22,791 bases of DNA from Actinomycetota bacterium (GCA_018268735.1 JAFDWA010000001.1:1-22791); one strand, 5' to 3'; positions 7,610-14,588 are shown, numbered from the stretch's first letter. The notes: a model not told the origin generated them from the sequence alone. Numbers and translations are program-made.

Positions 7610-7620
7610 GGGAGGACGAC

Positions 7621-8802
7621 ATGGTCACGACGCCAGATCGCGCGGTCATGCGATGGCTGTTCACCTTCTCCGGGGTGGTGGCCCTGCTCATCGTGTTCGG
7701 CGGGTTCGTCCGACTCACGAGGTCGGGTCTCTCGATCGTGCAGTGGGACCCCGTGACCGGTGTGGTGCCCCCGATCGGACACCGTGCATGGACCGAGGCG
7801 TTCGCCGCGTACCGGCGGAGCCCCGAGTTCATCAAGGTGAACGCCTCGATGACCCTGGGCGAGTTCCAGCGGATCTACACGATCGAGTGGGTCCACCGGC
7901 TGATCGCACGGCTCGCCGGGTTCGCCTTCGCCGTGCCGTTCTTCGTGTTCCTGGCCAGGAAGCGGATCCCTCGGCGGGATCTGGCTCCCTACCTCGTCAT
8001 GGGATCGCTGTTCGTCCTGCAGGCCGTCGCCGGTTGGTTGATGGTCGCGAGCGGCCTGAAGGATCGGCCGTCGGTCAGCCACATCAACTTGAGCGTCCAC
8101 CTGCTGCTGGCCTTCACGCTGCTCGGCGTCGCCGCGTGGACCGCCCTCGGACACCGGTGCTGGCCCGACCTGCCCAGGCGACGTGCGCCCTGGTCGGCCG
8201 CGTCGAAGCTCGCCGCCGCGTTCATCGCGGCGCTCCTCGTCCAGATCGCCTACGGCGGCCTCACCGCCGGACTCAAGGCAGGCCACGTCTCGGACACCTG
8301 GCCGAAGATGCTCGGTGCGTTCGTCCCGGACACGGCGTTCGAGTCGATCTCCGGCCTCGTCGAGTCGCCGATCACCGTGATGTTCGTCCACCGCTGGTTC
8401 GCGTTCCTGGTCGCGACGCTCGCCGTCGCGGTCGCCGTCGTCGTCCTGCGCCAGCCGACGTCGACCGAAGCGCGCCGAGGGGTCATCGTGCTCGTGGCGC
8501 TCGTGGGCGCTCAGATCGTCCTCGGCATCGCGACGGTGCTCACATCGGTCGACGAGCTGCTGGCCCTCGGCCACCAGGCCAACGCGATCGGCCTGTTCGG
8601 CGTCGGGGTGTTCGTCGCGCACCGCGTGCGGGCGCTCGACAGCGCACGACTCGTCGACGACGCCACCGAGGCCTGGGACAGCAAGGCGTCCCAGGAGGCG
8701 TTCATGGCCACCCGGCTCCACGAGGCGCTCGACGCTGTGGGACTCGGGAACCCGACCCGGATCACCGAGACCGAGACGGTGAACTTCCAGCGGTTCAAGT
8801 AG
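7621..8802 (+). CDS. ctaA: Heme A synthase, COX15/CtaA family
   Basis: 393 residues from ATG 7621, preceded by GGAGGA. It is an integral membrane protein with about eight helices. Cox15 landmarks are GGFVRLTRSGLSIVQWDPV after helix 1, EFQRIYTIEWVHRL with the first heme-ligand histidine, HINLSVHLLL, MFVHRWFAF and LALGHQANAI with the later histidines. The enzyme oxidises the C8 methyl of heme O to make heme A for aa3-type cytochrome oxidase. The long first periplasmic loop and ~390-residue length match the mitochondrial/proteobacterial Cox15 type rather than short Gram-positive CtaA. A charged cytosolic tail of about 55 residues follows the last helix. The in-frame extension upstream to 6277 is not coding because it runs through the terminator and the opposite gene. 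Confidence 0.93.
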   Translation: MVTTPDRAVMRWLFTFSGVVALLIVFGGFVRLTRSGLSIVQWDPVTGVVPPIGHRAWTEAFAAYRRSPEFIKVNASMTLGEFQRIYTIEWVHRLIARLAGFAFAVPFFVFLARKRIPRRDLAPYLVMGSLFVLQAVAGWLMVASGLKDRPSVSHINLSVHLLLAFTLLGVAAWTALGHRCWPDLPRRRAPWSAASKLAAAFIAALLVQIAYGGLTAGLKAGHVSDTWPKMLGAFVPDTAFESISGLVESPITVMFVHRWFAFLVATLAVAVAVVVLRQPTSTEARRGVIVLVALVGAQIVLGIATVLTSVDELLALGHQANAIGLFGVGVFVAHRVRALDSARLVDDATEAWDSKASQEAFMATRLHEALDAVGLGNPTRITETETVNFQRFK

Positions 8803-8849
8803 CGGGCGTATCTTCCATCAGTTCACCTCACCCGCTCACGGAGGCACCG

Positions 8850-9578
8850 ATGGACACGCAGGTCGACGAGATCGCCGACGGCATCTACCGGATCTCGACC
8901 TTCGTCGAGCTCGCCGGGCTGCGGTTCAACCAGTACCTCGTCGATGCCGAGGAGCCGCTGCTGTTCCACACGGGCCAACGTGGGCTCTTCCCGCTCGTAG
9001 CGGAGGCGGTCGGTCGGGTCCGTCCTGTCGAGTCGCTCAGATGGATCAGCTGGGGCCACCTCGAATCCGACGAGAGCGGTGCGATGAACGAGTGGTTGGG
9101 TGTCGCGCCCGCCGCCGAGATCGCTGTCGGGTTCCTTGCGGGCATCCTGTCGGTGAACGACCTCGCCGACCGCCCACCCCGCCTGCTGGGCGACGACGAG
9201 GTGATCGACCTGGGCGGCAAGCGGATCCGGTACCTGCCGACACCTCACGTCCCACACGGGTGGGACGCCGGGGTGATGTTCGAGGAGACGACCGGCACGC
9301 TGCTGTGCGGCGACCTGTTCACCCAGCAAGGCGACGGTCCAGCCATTTCGGACGGCGATCTGATCGGTCCGGCGATGGCGGCCGAGGACGCGTTCGGAGC
9401 CACGGCGCTCACGCCGCTGACGGCACCGACGATCGCCGGTCTCGCTGCGCTCGAACCCAGCGTTCTCGCCCTGATGCATGGTCCCGCGTGGAGTGGTGAC
9501 GGACGTTCCGCTCTCGCCGACCTCGCAGGGTCGTACGCCGAGCGGCTGGCTGCTGCGCTCAACGGCCAGGGAAGCTGA
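8850..9578 (+). CDS. Metallo-beta-lactamase-fold protein, flavodiiron-ODP-like single domain
   Basis: 242 residues from ATG 8850, preceded by GGAGG. The di-metal ligand set is visible: HLESDE (His70, Glu72, Asp74), then PHVPHGWD (His133/His136), CGDLF (Asp155) and a late HGPAW. The HxExD form, rather than HxHxDH, is that of the oxygen-binding diiron domain of flavodiiron proteins. There is no flavodoxin domain, so it is a stand-alone ODP-like protein. The role may be in O2/NO handling or as an unknown hydrolase. The last 20 bases overlap the 3' end of the convergent winged-helix gene. Confidence 0.87.
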   Translation: MDTQVDEIADGIYRISTFVELAGLRFNQYLVDAEEPLLFHTGQRGLFPLVAEAVGRVRPVESLRWISWGHLESDESGAMNEWLGVAPAAEIAVGFLAGILSVNDLADRPPRLLGDDEVIDLGGKRIRYLPTPHVPHGWDAGVMFEETTGTLLCGDLFTQQGDGPAISDGDLIGPAMAAEDAFGATALTPLTAPTIAGLAALEPSVLALMHGPAWSGDGRSALADLAGSYAERLAAALNGQGS

Positions 9579-10674
9579 CCGCGACGTCGAGGCCCAGGAA
9601 CCGGCCGTACTCACCCGCAGCCCGCTCGACGCCGCTGCGTCGAGCAGCGTTCAGCTCCTCGAACGGCGACACCGACACTTCCAGCCGGGTCTTCTTGACC
9701 GCCCGCTTCCACGTGCCGACGACCACGCCGTCCTCGACGACGGTCGGCCGGAAGATCCCGTTGCCACCAGGGATCACCAGCTGCAGCTGTTCGGGGCTCA
9801 TCATCGTCGAGCGATCGCCGTAGCCGAGCACGTACTCGTCGAACCCCGACAGGAGCAGCACCTCGCGGCCTCGCTCCGGCGGGTCGATCGCTGTGCCGTC
9901 GAGCGTGTCCGCGACCGACGTGCTCAGCAGCATCTCGCCGTGCTCGGTGTCGACCGGGGTGAGCCGTCCGCCGGCGAGCTCGATCGCTCGGCGGACGTCA
10001 GCCGCGGGCAGCGCGGTCCAGCGGCCGAGCTCCTTGCGGCTCGCCGGGCCGTGGCTGTCGAAGTACCGCACCGCGAGCTCAGCCAGGGCGTCGTCGCGCG
10101 TGGGGTCCTCGGGCGCTGCGACCCATCGTCCCAGGGCGACGAACGTCTGCTCGCCGTCGACCTGCGGACCGATGCAGGTCGCACCGTGCTGCGCCGCGAA
10201 CCAGAGGAGGTGATAGCTGTGCTTCGGATCCTTCAGCACACCGGTCGACTCGAGGATCCGGGTGCACTCGGCACGCGTCACCGGCTCGCCGCCAGCGAGC
10301 GCGTCGCGCAGCACGCTGACCGCTGCCACTGCATCCTGCTCGCTCAACCCGAGGCGCTCGCGTCGCCGCTCGACGCCCTTGAACGCCGTCGTGCGTCCGA
10401 GCTCCAGCATCCAACCGGCGTCGATCGCCGGGACGAAGTGGATGGTTCCGCGCATCGGCCACGTCCGCAGGACCTGTCGTTGCACCGTCGCGTCGTGCAC
10501 GTCGGCGGCGTCGAGCGTGCTCGATCGGGAGCCGATCGACCACTCGCCGCTCCAGAGCTCCTGGGACTGCAACGCCCCGAGGTGGGTGGCCACCGCCTCC
10601 GCCGATGCGGCTGGTCGCGGGGAGAGCCACTGGTTGCGCAGCCGCAGGCGCCGGATGTCACGTGTGCTCAACAT
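9559..10674 (-). CDS. Winged-helix DNA-binding protein of the AlkZ/YcaQ type (HTH_42)
   Basis: 371 residues. The N-terminal LGALQSQELWSGEWSIGSR contains the Q-x-Q motif (Gln36, Gln38) shared with AlkZ/YcaQ DNA glycosylases that excise alkylated bases or unhook interstrand crosslinks. Further family blocks are TWPMRGTIHFV, RRYFDSHGPAS-like (here VRYFDSHGPASRKELGRWT), the FDEYVLGYGDR loop and PGGNGIFRPTVVEDGVVVGTW. Most actinobacterial members are annotated only as winged-helix proteins, and the glycosylase activity here is inference. It is convergent with the MBL gene (20-base overlap). This is the last ordinary chromosomal gene before the accessory island. Confidence 0.87.
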   Translation of the reverse strand: MLSTRDIRRLRLRNQWLSPRPAASAEAVATHLGALQSQELWSGEWSIGSRSSTLDAADVHDATVQRQVLRTWPMRGTIHFVPAIDAGWMLELGRTTAFKGVERRRERLGLSEQDAVAAVSVLRDALAGGEPVTRAECTRILESTGVLKDPKHSYHLLWFAAQHGATCIGPQVDGEQTFVALGRWVAAPEDPTRDDALAELAVRYFDSHGPASRKELGRWTALPAADVRRAIELAGGRLTPVDTEHGEMLLSTSVADTLDGTAIDPPERGREVLLLSGFDEYVLGYGDRSTMMSPEQLQLVIPGGNGIFRPTVVEDGVVVGTWKRAVKKTRLEVSVSPFEELNAARRSGVERAAGEYGRFLGLDVAVSFPGR

Positions 10675-10880
10675 CGGACGCCCTCCGCCCTTGACAGCTG
10701 GTTCACGGCAGGTCCGTTCCAGGGCCCTGCCACCCCCCGAACACTGCCACCACGAAGCGCTGCGGACCCCACCTCCCCGAGCAGACCTACGTCGACACCG
10801 CCGCCTTCATCAACGGCCGACGCCGCCGCGACCTCAACCACCACAGCCCCACCGACCTCGACGCTGCCCTCACGGGAGGA
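10675..10880. other. Intergenic stretch with no gene I can support
   Basis: A plus-strand frame from about 10738 to a stop at 10893-10895 reads as a plausible protein tail (QTYVDTAAFINGRRRRDL) but has no start I can support and no family I recognise. It may be a degraded mobile-element remnant at the island edge. No tRNA or clear terminator is visible. Confidence 0.4.
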
Positions 10881-10883
10881 CAT

Positions 10884-11036
10884 CATCGGCCTTGAGCTGG
10901 ATCGTGCACTTGTCGGGGAGGCGCTCGGCTCGGGACTCGTCCCCGCCTGGCAGCAGCCAGTTCTCTCCTACCGCTCCGGGCTCGCCCCCGGCGAGACTCC
11001 AGGGTTGCGACACGCGTCGGTGATCAAGTTGTTGGC
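10884..11036 (-). pseudogene. Oldest hyuB 3'-end remnant (hydantoinase B C-terminal fragment)
   Basis: On the minus strand this reads LITE, then after a frame break SQPWSLAGGEPGAVGENWLL and RLPDKCTIQLKADDV, the same string found near the C-terminus in the remnants at 11822 and 15863. The frame break matches loss of 4 bases in the ITERRV segment. The final GGGGWG block and everything before LITE are missing. HyuB is the ATP-independent B subunit of hydantoinase/oxoprolinase-type enzymes; this piece of about 50 codons cannot function. It is the shortest and most decayed of the three tails and lies at the chromosome side of the island. Confidence 0.8.
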
Positions 11037-11094
11037 CGACCGTGTGGACACCGCTCGCGGGCGCTGGTGGATGCCAGGGACTGAACTCGGTCAC

Positions 11095-11129
11095 AAAGTA
11101 GCTACAATGTATCTGTGAAAGTAGCTACA
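11095..11129 (+). promoter_or_regulatory. Paired operator repeats of the Phd/PIN toxin-antitoxin module
   Basis: The 12-base sequence AAAGTAGCTACA occurs exactly twice (11095-11106 and 11118-11129), 23 bases apart. Each holds the 8-base palindrome GTAGCTAC. The pair brackets the -10 box and the start codon. Phd/YefM antitoxins bind repeated short palindromes to autorepress (family knowledge), so these are the likely operator half-sites. Confidence 0.75.
11103..11108 (+). promoter_or_regulatory. -10 box (TACAAT) of the Phd/PIN module
   Basis: TACAAT ends 6 bases before the GTG at 11115, giving a leaderless transcript. It overlaps the first operator repeat. Confidence 0.6.
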
Positions 11130-11396
11130 CATCGTGACGAGGTCGGCGTGCGCGACCTCAAGAACAACCTGAGCCGATACCTCGACCGCGTGCAGCAGGG
11201 CGAGGAGATCATCGTCACCGAGCACGGGAAGCCCGTTGCTCGGCTATCAGCCGTTGACGAAGCGACCGATCGGCTCGCGGCGCTCGTTGCGTCAGGCGCA
11301 GTCCGCCCACCGACGACCCGGCAACGCCAGCGCCCCGCCCGGCGTATCAAGGCGAAGGGCTCTGTGAGCGACCTCGTCGCGGAACAGCGGCGGTGA
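11115..11396 (+). CDS. Phd/YefM-family antitoxin
   Basis: 93 residues from a GTG start. The N-terminal Phd fold is clear: VGVRDLKNNLSRYLDRVQQG, then EEIIVTEHGKPVARL. The Arg/Lys-rich C-terminal half (TRQRQRPARRIKAKG) is the likely toxin-binding tail. It neutralises the PIN toxin encoded next and represses its own promoter through the repeats at 11095-11129. The stop overlaps the toxin start by 4 bases, implying translational coupling. It lies between the first and second hyuB remnants. Confidence 0.92.
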   Translation: MKVATHRDEVGVRDLKNNLSRYLDRVQQGEEIIVTEHGKPVARLSAVDEATDRLAALVASGAVRPPTTRQRQRPARRIKAKGSVSDLVAEQRR

Positions 11397-11815
11397 TCAC
11401 CTACGTCGACACTTCCTCGCTGCTGAAGCTCCTCATCGACGAGGACGGCTCTGAGCGAGCTGAGCTGATCTGGGACAGCGCCGACGTGTTGGCATCGGTT
11501 GCGCTGGTGGTGGTCGAGGGGCGAGCCGCACTCGCAGCAGCCCACCGCGGCGGGCGCCTCGACGCCCGCCAGCATCGAAGGGCCCGCCAAGCGTTCGAGG
11601 CGCTCGTTGAGGCGCTCTCGATCGTGGAGGTCACCGAGGCGCTCATCGTGGACGCGGCAGATCTCGCGGAGGCCGAGGCGCTCCGTGGCCACGACGCGGT
11701 CCACCTGGCCGCTGCGGTCACGGTTGGGGCGACGGTGTTCACGAGCGCCGACAGCGAGCTGTGCGCGGCGGCGCAGCGGCGCGGTCTGCACGTCGCGAAC
11801 CCGCTGAGCGAGTAG
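11393..11815 (+). CDS. PIN-domain toxin (VapC-like)
   Basis: 140 residues. The PIN acidic quartet is visible: Asp6 in YVDTSSLLKLL, Glu42 in VVVEGRAAL, Asp101 in GHDAVHLAAA and Asp120 in TSADSEL. PIN toxins are Mg2+-dependent ribonucleases that usually cut tRNA or rRNA when freed from the antitoxin. The 4-base overlap with the Phd gene identifies its partner. All catalytic residues are present, so it should be active. The second hyuB tail begins 6 bases after the stop, on the other strand. Confidence 0.92.
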   Translation: MITYVDTSSLLKLLIDEDGSERAELIWDSADVLASVALVVVEGRAALAAAHRGGRLDARQHRRARQAFEALVEALSIVEVTEALIVDAADLAEAEALRGHDAVHLAAAVTVGATVFTSADSELCAAAQRRGLHVANPLSE

Positions 11816-11821
11816 CCGGCA

Positions 11822-12205
11822 TCACGACCCGCTCGGTGGCGGACCCCAGCCGCCGCCACCGGGGGTGAGCATCCGCACCACATCGCCCGACTTGAGCCGG
11901 AGCGTGCACTTGTCCGGCAGGCTCTTTTCCAGCCGCTCAAGGCCGCCCGGCAGCAGCCAGTTCTCCCCTACCGCCCCCGGCTCACCACCCGCAAGGCCCC
12001 AGGGCTGCGACACCCGCCGCTCAGTGATGAGAGACACCGTGCAGTCCTCGAGCACCTGAAGGTCGCGCTCGATCCCCTCGCCGCCAGGAGCGAGGCCCGC
12101 TCCACCTGATCCTCGCCGGAGCCGGTACCTCAGCCCGCGCATCAGGTACGTCCGATCCAGCACCTCGATGGGGGAATTCCGGCTGTTGGTCACACCACCG
12201 GACAC
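11822..12205 (-). pseudogene. Second hyuB 3'-end remnant (hydantoinase B C-terminus)
   Basis: An open frame of 127 codons matches only the last part of HyuB: VTNSRNSPIEVLD, RGLRYRLRRGSGG, GGEGIERDLQVLED, LITERRVSQPWGLAGG, LPDKCTLRLKSGDVVRM and the closing GGGGWG. Full HyuB proteins are several hundred residues long, so this lacks the great majority of the gene. Homology begins just before the TNSRNSP block, nearly the same place as in the third remnant. It differs from that remnant at roughly a quarter of positions by eye, so it is not a recent duplicate. Confidence 0.87.
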
Positions 12206-12217
12206 TCTGCACTCTGG

Positions 12218-12625
12218 TCACCGATCGAGATCGACGACTTGAACGCGCTGCGCCACGGATGCAAGGCGTCTCAGGTCGTCGGTGTCGCACGTGGCGATGA
12301 CCGCCCCTCCGCGCAGGTCCGCGTCGGCCACGAGGAAGGCATCGATCGCCATCTCCGACCCAGCGCCGACCGTTCCGAGCAACTGCCCGGCTCGCACGCC
12401 CACGCGGCTGTCGACAGGGTGGACCTCGACCCGCTCACGTCGCAGACCGGCGAACACGCCGGCATCAGCCGGTCGACCGCGGACCACCTCGGCGAGGACG
12501 GCCGCGACCGTTGCGATCGGCAGGTCCCGCGATCGCATCTCCGCCACGAGCGCTCGGACCCGATCCCGGCGGAGGTCCGGCCCGTGGGCGACCGATGAGA
12601 TGGCCTCGCTGTCGAGCAGGAGCAC
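12218..12625 (-). CDS. vapC: PIN-domain toxin (VapC)
   Basis: 135 residues from a GTG start. PIN acidic residues are Asp5 in LLLDSEAIS, Glu46 in VLAEVVRG, Asp95 in AIDAFLVAD and Asp114 in TCDTDDL. It starts immediately after the stop of the antitoxin gene (no gap), so the two are cotranscribed and coupled. Predicted to be a site-specific endoribonuclease held inactive by VapB. The stop lies 12 bases from the truncated end of the second hyuB tail. Confidence 0.9.
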   Translation of the reverse strand: MLLLDSEAISSVAHGPDLRRDRVRALVAEMRSRDLPIATVAAVLAEVVRGRPADAGVFAGLRRERVEVHPVDSRVGVRAGQLLGTVGAGSEMAIDAFLVADADLRGGAVIATCDTDDLRRLASVAQRVQVVDLDR

Positions 12626-12892
12626 TCAACCGGCCTTCGCTGGCCGGTCACCTGGGGATGCCCAGTCGTCCACGATGCGCGCGGCCCACTCGAGCGTCTC
12701 CGGGTCGACCGGGCCATGCTCGGCTTCGAGCTCGGCGAGCCACTCGTCGACAGCTCGGAGGTGTCGGAGCCGGGACAGATAGGAACCGACCGCTTGGTCG
12801 ACCGTCGACGACAGACTCCGCGCATCGACGAGCGAGCGGAGCTCTTCGAGTTGCTCGGTGTCGAGCGTGAGGGTCACCTTCTCCTTCGGCAT
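12626..12892 (-). CDS. vapB: VapB-type antitoxin, ribbon-helix-helix-like
   Basis: 88 residues starting MPKEKVTLTLDTEQLEEL. The N-terminal beta strand (KVTLTLD) followed by two helices (LEELRSLVDARS and SSTVDQAVGSYLSRL) fits a ribbon-helix-helix DNA-binding fold. The acidic C-terminus (LAELEAEHGP, WAARIVDDW) is the probable toxin-binding region. Partner of the VapC downstream. A TACCAT hexamer 6 bases before the ATG suggests a leaderless, autoregulated promoter. Confidence 0.88.
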   Translation of the reverse strand: MPKEKVTLTLDTEQLEELRSLVDARSLSSTVDQAVGSYLSRLRHLRAVDEWLAELEAEHGPVDPETLEWAARIVDDWASPGDRPAKAG

Positions 12893-12898
12893 GGCCGT

Positions 12899-12904
12899 AT
12901 GGTA
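12899..12904 (-). promoter_or_regulatory. -10 box (TACCAT) of the vapBC module
   Basis: The hexamer lies 6 bases before ATG 12892 (leaderless). The adjacent upstream sequence contains two ACGT copies 4 bases apart within an imperfect palindrome, a possible VapB operator. Confidence 0.45.
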
Positions 12905-12960
12905 GTACGTTCACACGTCTACTGCGCCGCAACCAGGGCACCAGCGCTGATCTGCCGGTC

Positions 12961-13371
12961 TCAGACGAACAGCTCGACCGCTACATCCAGAAGCCGGTAG
13001 GTGCTCTGGGCACGTCGGTCCCGGGTGGCGAGCGGGAGGCCCGCCGACCGCGCCGCCAGGGCGACCAACCCGTCGTAGGTGGCGCCGCCAGCAACACCTG
13101 CGGCAGCGAGGACGGCGGGCGCGGACCGGACCGACCTGCTGTCGAGGAGCGCCGCCGACTCGAATCGCTCCCGCAGCAGCCGGACCGCGTCCGCCGGGGC
13201 GACGCGTGCGTCGCCCGGCAGCCGGGTGAGGACCGCGTACGTCTCGTGGAGGGCATGCCCGGCGAGCGCAGCCGCCCGATCGCCGAGCGCCGCACTGACC
13301 GATCGGTGAGCGACATGCGACGTCACGAGCAACGGGACGGCCGCGCTGGCGTCAAGCACCAACTCGGTCAT
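12961..13371 (-). CDS. PIN-domain toxin paired with an AbrB-like antitoxin
   Basis: 136 residues. PIN residues are Asp7 in LVLDASAAVPLL, Glu43 in LHETYAVLTRLP, Asp100 in TYDGLVALAA and Asp118 in TRDRRA. The start codon overlaps the antitoxin stop by 4 bases (ATGA). The sequence is not closely similar to the other two PIN toxins in the window, so this is an independent module rather than a copy. A ribonuclease toxin is expected. Confidence 0.9.
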   Translation of the reverse strand: MTELVLDASAAVPLLVTSHVAHRSVSAALGDRAAALAGHALHETYAVLTRLPGDARVAPADAVRLLRERFESAALLDSRSVRSAPAVLAAAGVAGGATYDGLVALAARSAGLPLATRDRRAQSTYRLLDVAVELFV

Positions 13372-13604
13372 CGTCGGCCGGCGTCGACCAGCGCCAGCAC
13401 GTCGTCATCAGTGACCGGCGTCTCCGCGACGGCCACGAGCCGACCGTCGCGCTCCTCGAGGCGGGCGGTACGGCTCACTGGGGTGACGTGCAGCCCATCC
13501 CCGTACTCGCTGACATCGACCTTCGTCCCCGGGGTGAGCCGCAACCGGTCCCGCAAGGCCTTGGGGACGACGATCCGGCCGACCTCGTCGACGGTGGCTT
13601 CCAT
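13368..13604 (-). CDS. AbrB/MazE-like (SpoVT-AbrB domain) antitoxin
   Basis: 78 residues starting MEATVDEVGRIVVPKALRDRL. This is the swapped-hairpin AbrB DNA-binding fold: GRIVVPKALRDRLRLTPGTKVDV followed by GDGLHVTPVS. The C-terminal part (ETPVTDDDVLALVDAGRR) is the likely toxin-binding tail. It is coupled to the PIN gene by a 4-base overlap. An inverted repeat around the -10 box at 13605-13629 suggests autorepression. Confidence 0.9.
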   Translation of the reverse strand: MEATVDEVGRIVVPKALRDRLRLTPGTKVDVSEYGDGLHVTPVSRTARLEERDGRLVAVAETPVTDDDVLALVDAGRR

Positions 13605-13629
13605 GGGAACACTCTACCAGTTCGTTCCC
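13605..13629 (-). promoter_or_regulatory. Inverted-repeat operator and leaderless -10 of the AbrB/PIN module
   Basis: GGGAAC (13605-13610) and GTTCCC (13624-13629) form a 6-base inverted repeat separated by 13 bases. Between them on the minus strand is TAGAGT (13616-13611), a -10-like hexamer 6 bases before the ATG. The repeat therefore flanks the -10 box, as expected for an autorepressed leaderless promoter. Confidence 0.5.
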
Positions 13630-13817
13630 AGTTGACGCTCCGGACGGCGGTGCCCCGGTGACCTCCCGCCGAGCCTCCCGCTGGCTATCCCGTTGACCAC
13701 CCGGCGGCCAACCGGACACCCCCGGTGCAAGTGTGTGGCGAATCAGTGGGCCGGCAACGGGAGGTCTGCGTTCGGACTGCCGTCGCCGACATCCGGGGCT
13801 GGAGGGACGGGCCGCTC

Positions 13818-14531
13818 CTACGCGCTGGAGGGCCGGCGGGTGAGGAGCTCTGGTACGCGGCTGATGCTCGTAGCCCACGTAGCAGCCTCGGCGGAGATCC
13901 AGCCAGTCACGTCGATGCAGTGGTCGTGGAGGTCAGCCAGCGTGAGCTGGGTGTCCTTGAACGGCTCCTTGAAGATCTTCTCGTGGTGACCGATCCGGTT
14001 GCGGAGGCTCTGCACGGTGCGCAGCCCGCGGTTCGTCCTGCGCTGGTGGCCCGGACCTGCCGGGAAGGCGTGCTGCAAGGCCGGAAGCCAAAGCGTGTCG
14101 TGGTAGAGGAGGCGCTGTCCAGCAACCGTCGACCGGCCACCGCGGTCGAGCAGGGCTACCCACACCCCGAAGCTCATCTCGCTGACCACCTTGCCCGGCG
14201 TGGGCGTAGCGCCAGCGGGGAGCCCACGGGCAGCGCGGCGCTTCGCTTCGCGGATCGCCTTCAGCGACCGGTCGTCCAAGATGCTCTGGTCGTCGTACCA
14301 GGTCGGTCCGTAGGCATCGCTGAGGCGATCGTGCATCGCGTTGCGCATGGCCACCTCGGTGACGACGATGACCACCCAGAACGCGGCCGACACCCCGATG
14401 TTCCACTCGTACAGCTCAACGGCTGCCGAAGCATCCCCATCGCAAGCGTCCAGGTAGGGTCGCAGGCGAGCTGCCGACAGCACCGCCTCGAGGGCAGGGA
14501 GTCCCCTGTTGCCTGGCTGGCTCGGCGACAT
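13818..14531 (-). CDS. Abi-like protein with HEPN RNase motif (abortive infection family)
   Basis: 237 residues from ATG 14531. It shows the actinobacterial Abi-like pattern: LSAARLRPYLDAC, ELYEWNIGVSAAFW, EVAMRNAMHDRL, then GKVVSEMSFGVWVALL, LWLPALQHAFP and the conserved RTVQSLRNRIGHHEKIF. The R-x4-H arrangement (Arg177, His182) resembles the catalytic motif of HEPN ribonucleases found in Abi_2/AbiD/AbiF proteins. Such proteins act in phage defence by cleaving RNA, sometimes with an RNA or protein antitoxin; none is evident next to it except possibly the structured region at 14555-14588. The frame stays open upstream of 14531 but runs antisense through the methyltransferase fragment, so the longer start is rejected. 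Confidence 0.82.
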   Translation of the reverse strand: MSPSQPGNRGLPALEAVLSAARLRPYLDACDGDASAAVELYEWNIGVSAAFWVVIVVTEVAMRNAMHDRLSDAYGPTWYDDQSILDDRSLKAIREAKRRAARGLPAGATPTPGKVVSEMSFGVWVALLDRGGRSTVAGQRLLYHDTLWLPALQHAFPAGPGHQRRTNRGLRTVQSLRNRIGHHEKIFKEPFKDTQLTLADLHDHCIDVTGWISAEAATWATSISRVPELLTRRPSSA

Positions 14532-14537
14532 CCCTGC

Positions 14538-14543
14538 TATGCT
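14538..14543 (+). promoter_or_regulatory. Candidate -10 box (TATGCT) for the plus-strand transcript into the methyltransferase remnant
   Basis: TATGCT fits an actinobacterial -10 box. It would start a transcript around 14550, just before the hairpin at 14555-14588 and about 110 bases before the methyltransferase GTG. No good -35 is seen. Confidence 0.3.
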
Positions 14544-14554
14544 GTCAGAGAACT

Positions 14555-14588
14555 CCCCGAGGCCCCTGCCGCAAGGTACGCCTCGGGG
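14555..14588 (+). promoter_or_regulatory. Hairpin between the divergent Abi and methyltransferase genes
   Basis: CCCCGAGGC (14555-14563) pairs perfectly with GCCTCGGGG (14580-14588) around a 16-base loop, followed by TTCGACGTTTT. It could be an attenuator or terminator in the leader of the methyltransferase transcript, or a small structured RNA. It does not fold as a tRNA. Confidence 0.35.

Noticed and set aside
6676..8721. Very long minus-strand open frame extending the SDR gene upstream across the heme A synthase gene
   Set aside because: The upstream part is antisense to the clear Cox15 protein, is rich in charged low-complexity sequence, and the SDR start is fixed by family N-terminus and promoter.
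10738..10895. Plus-strand frame resembling the tail of a transposase
   Set aside because: No start, no catalytic motif and too short to place in a family; kept only as a note on the intergenic stretch.
9478..11118. Long plus-strand open frame across the AlkZ-like gene
   Set aside because: It is antisense to a well-supported protein and shows no domain; a GC-rich codon artefact.
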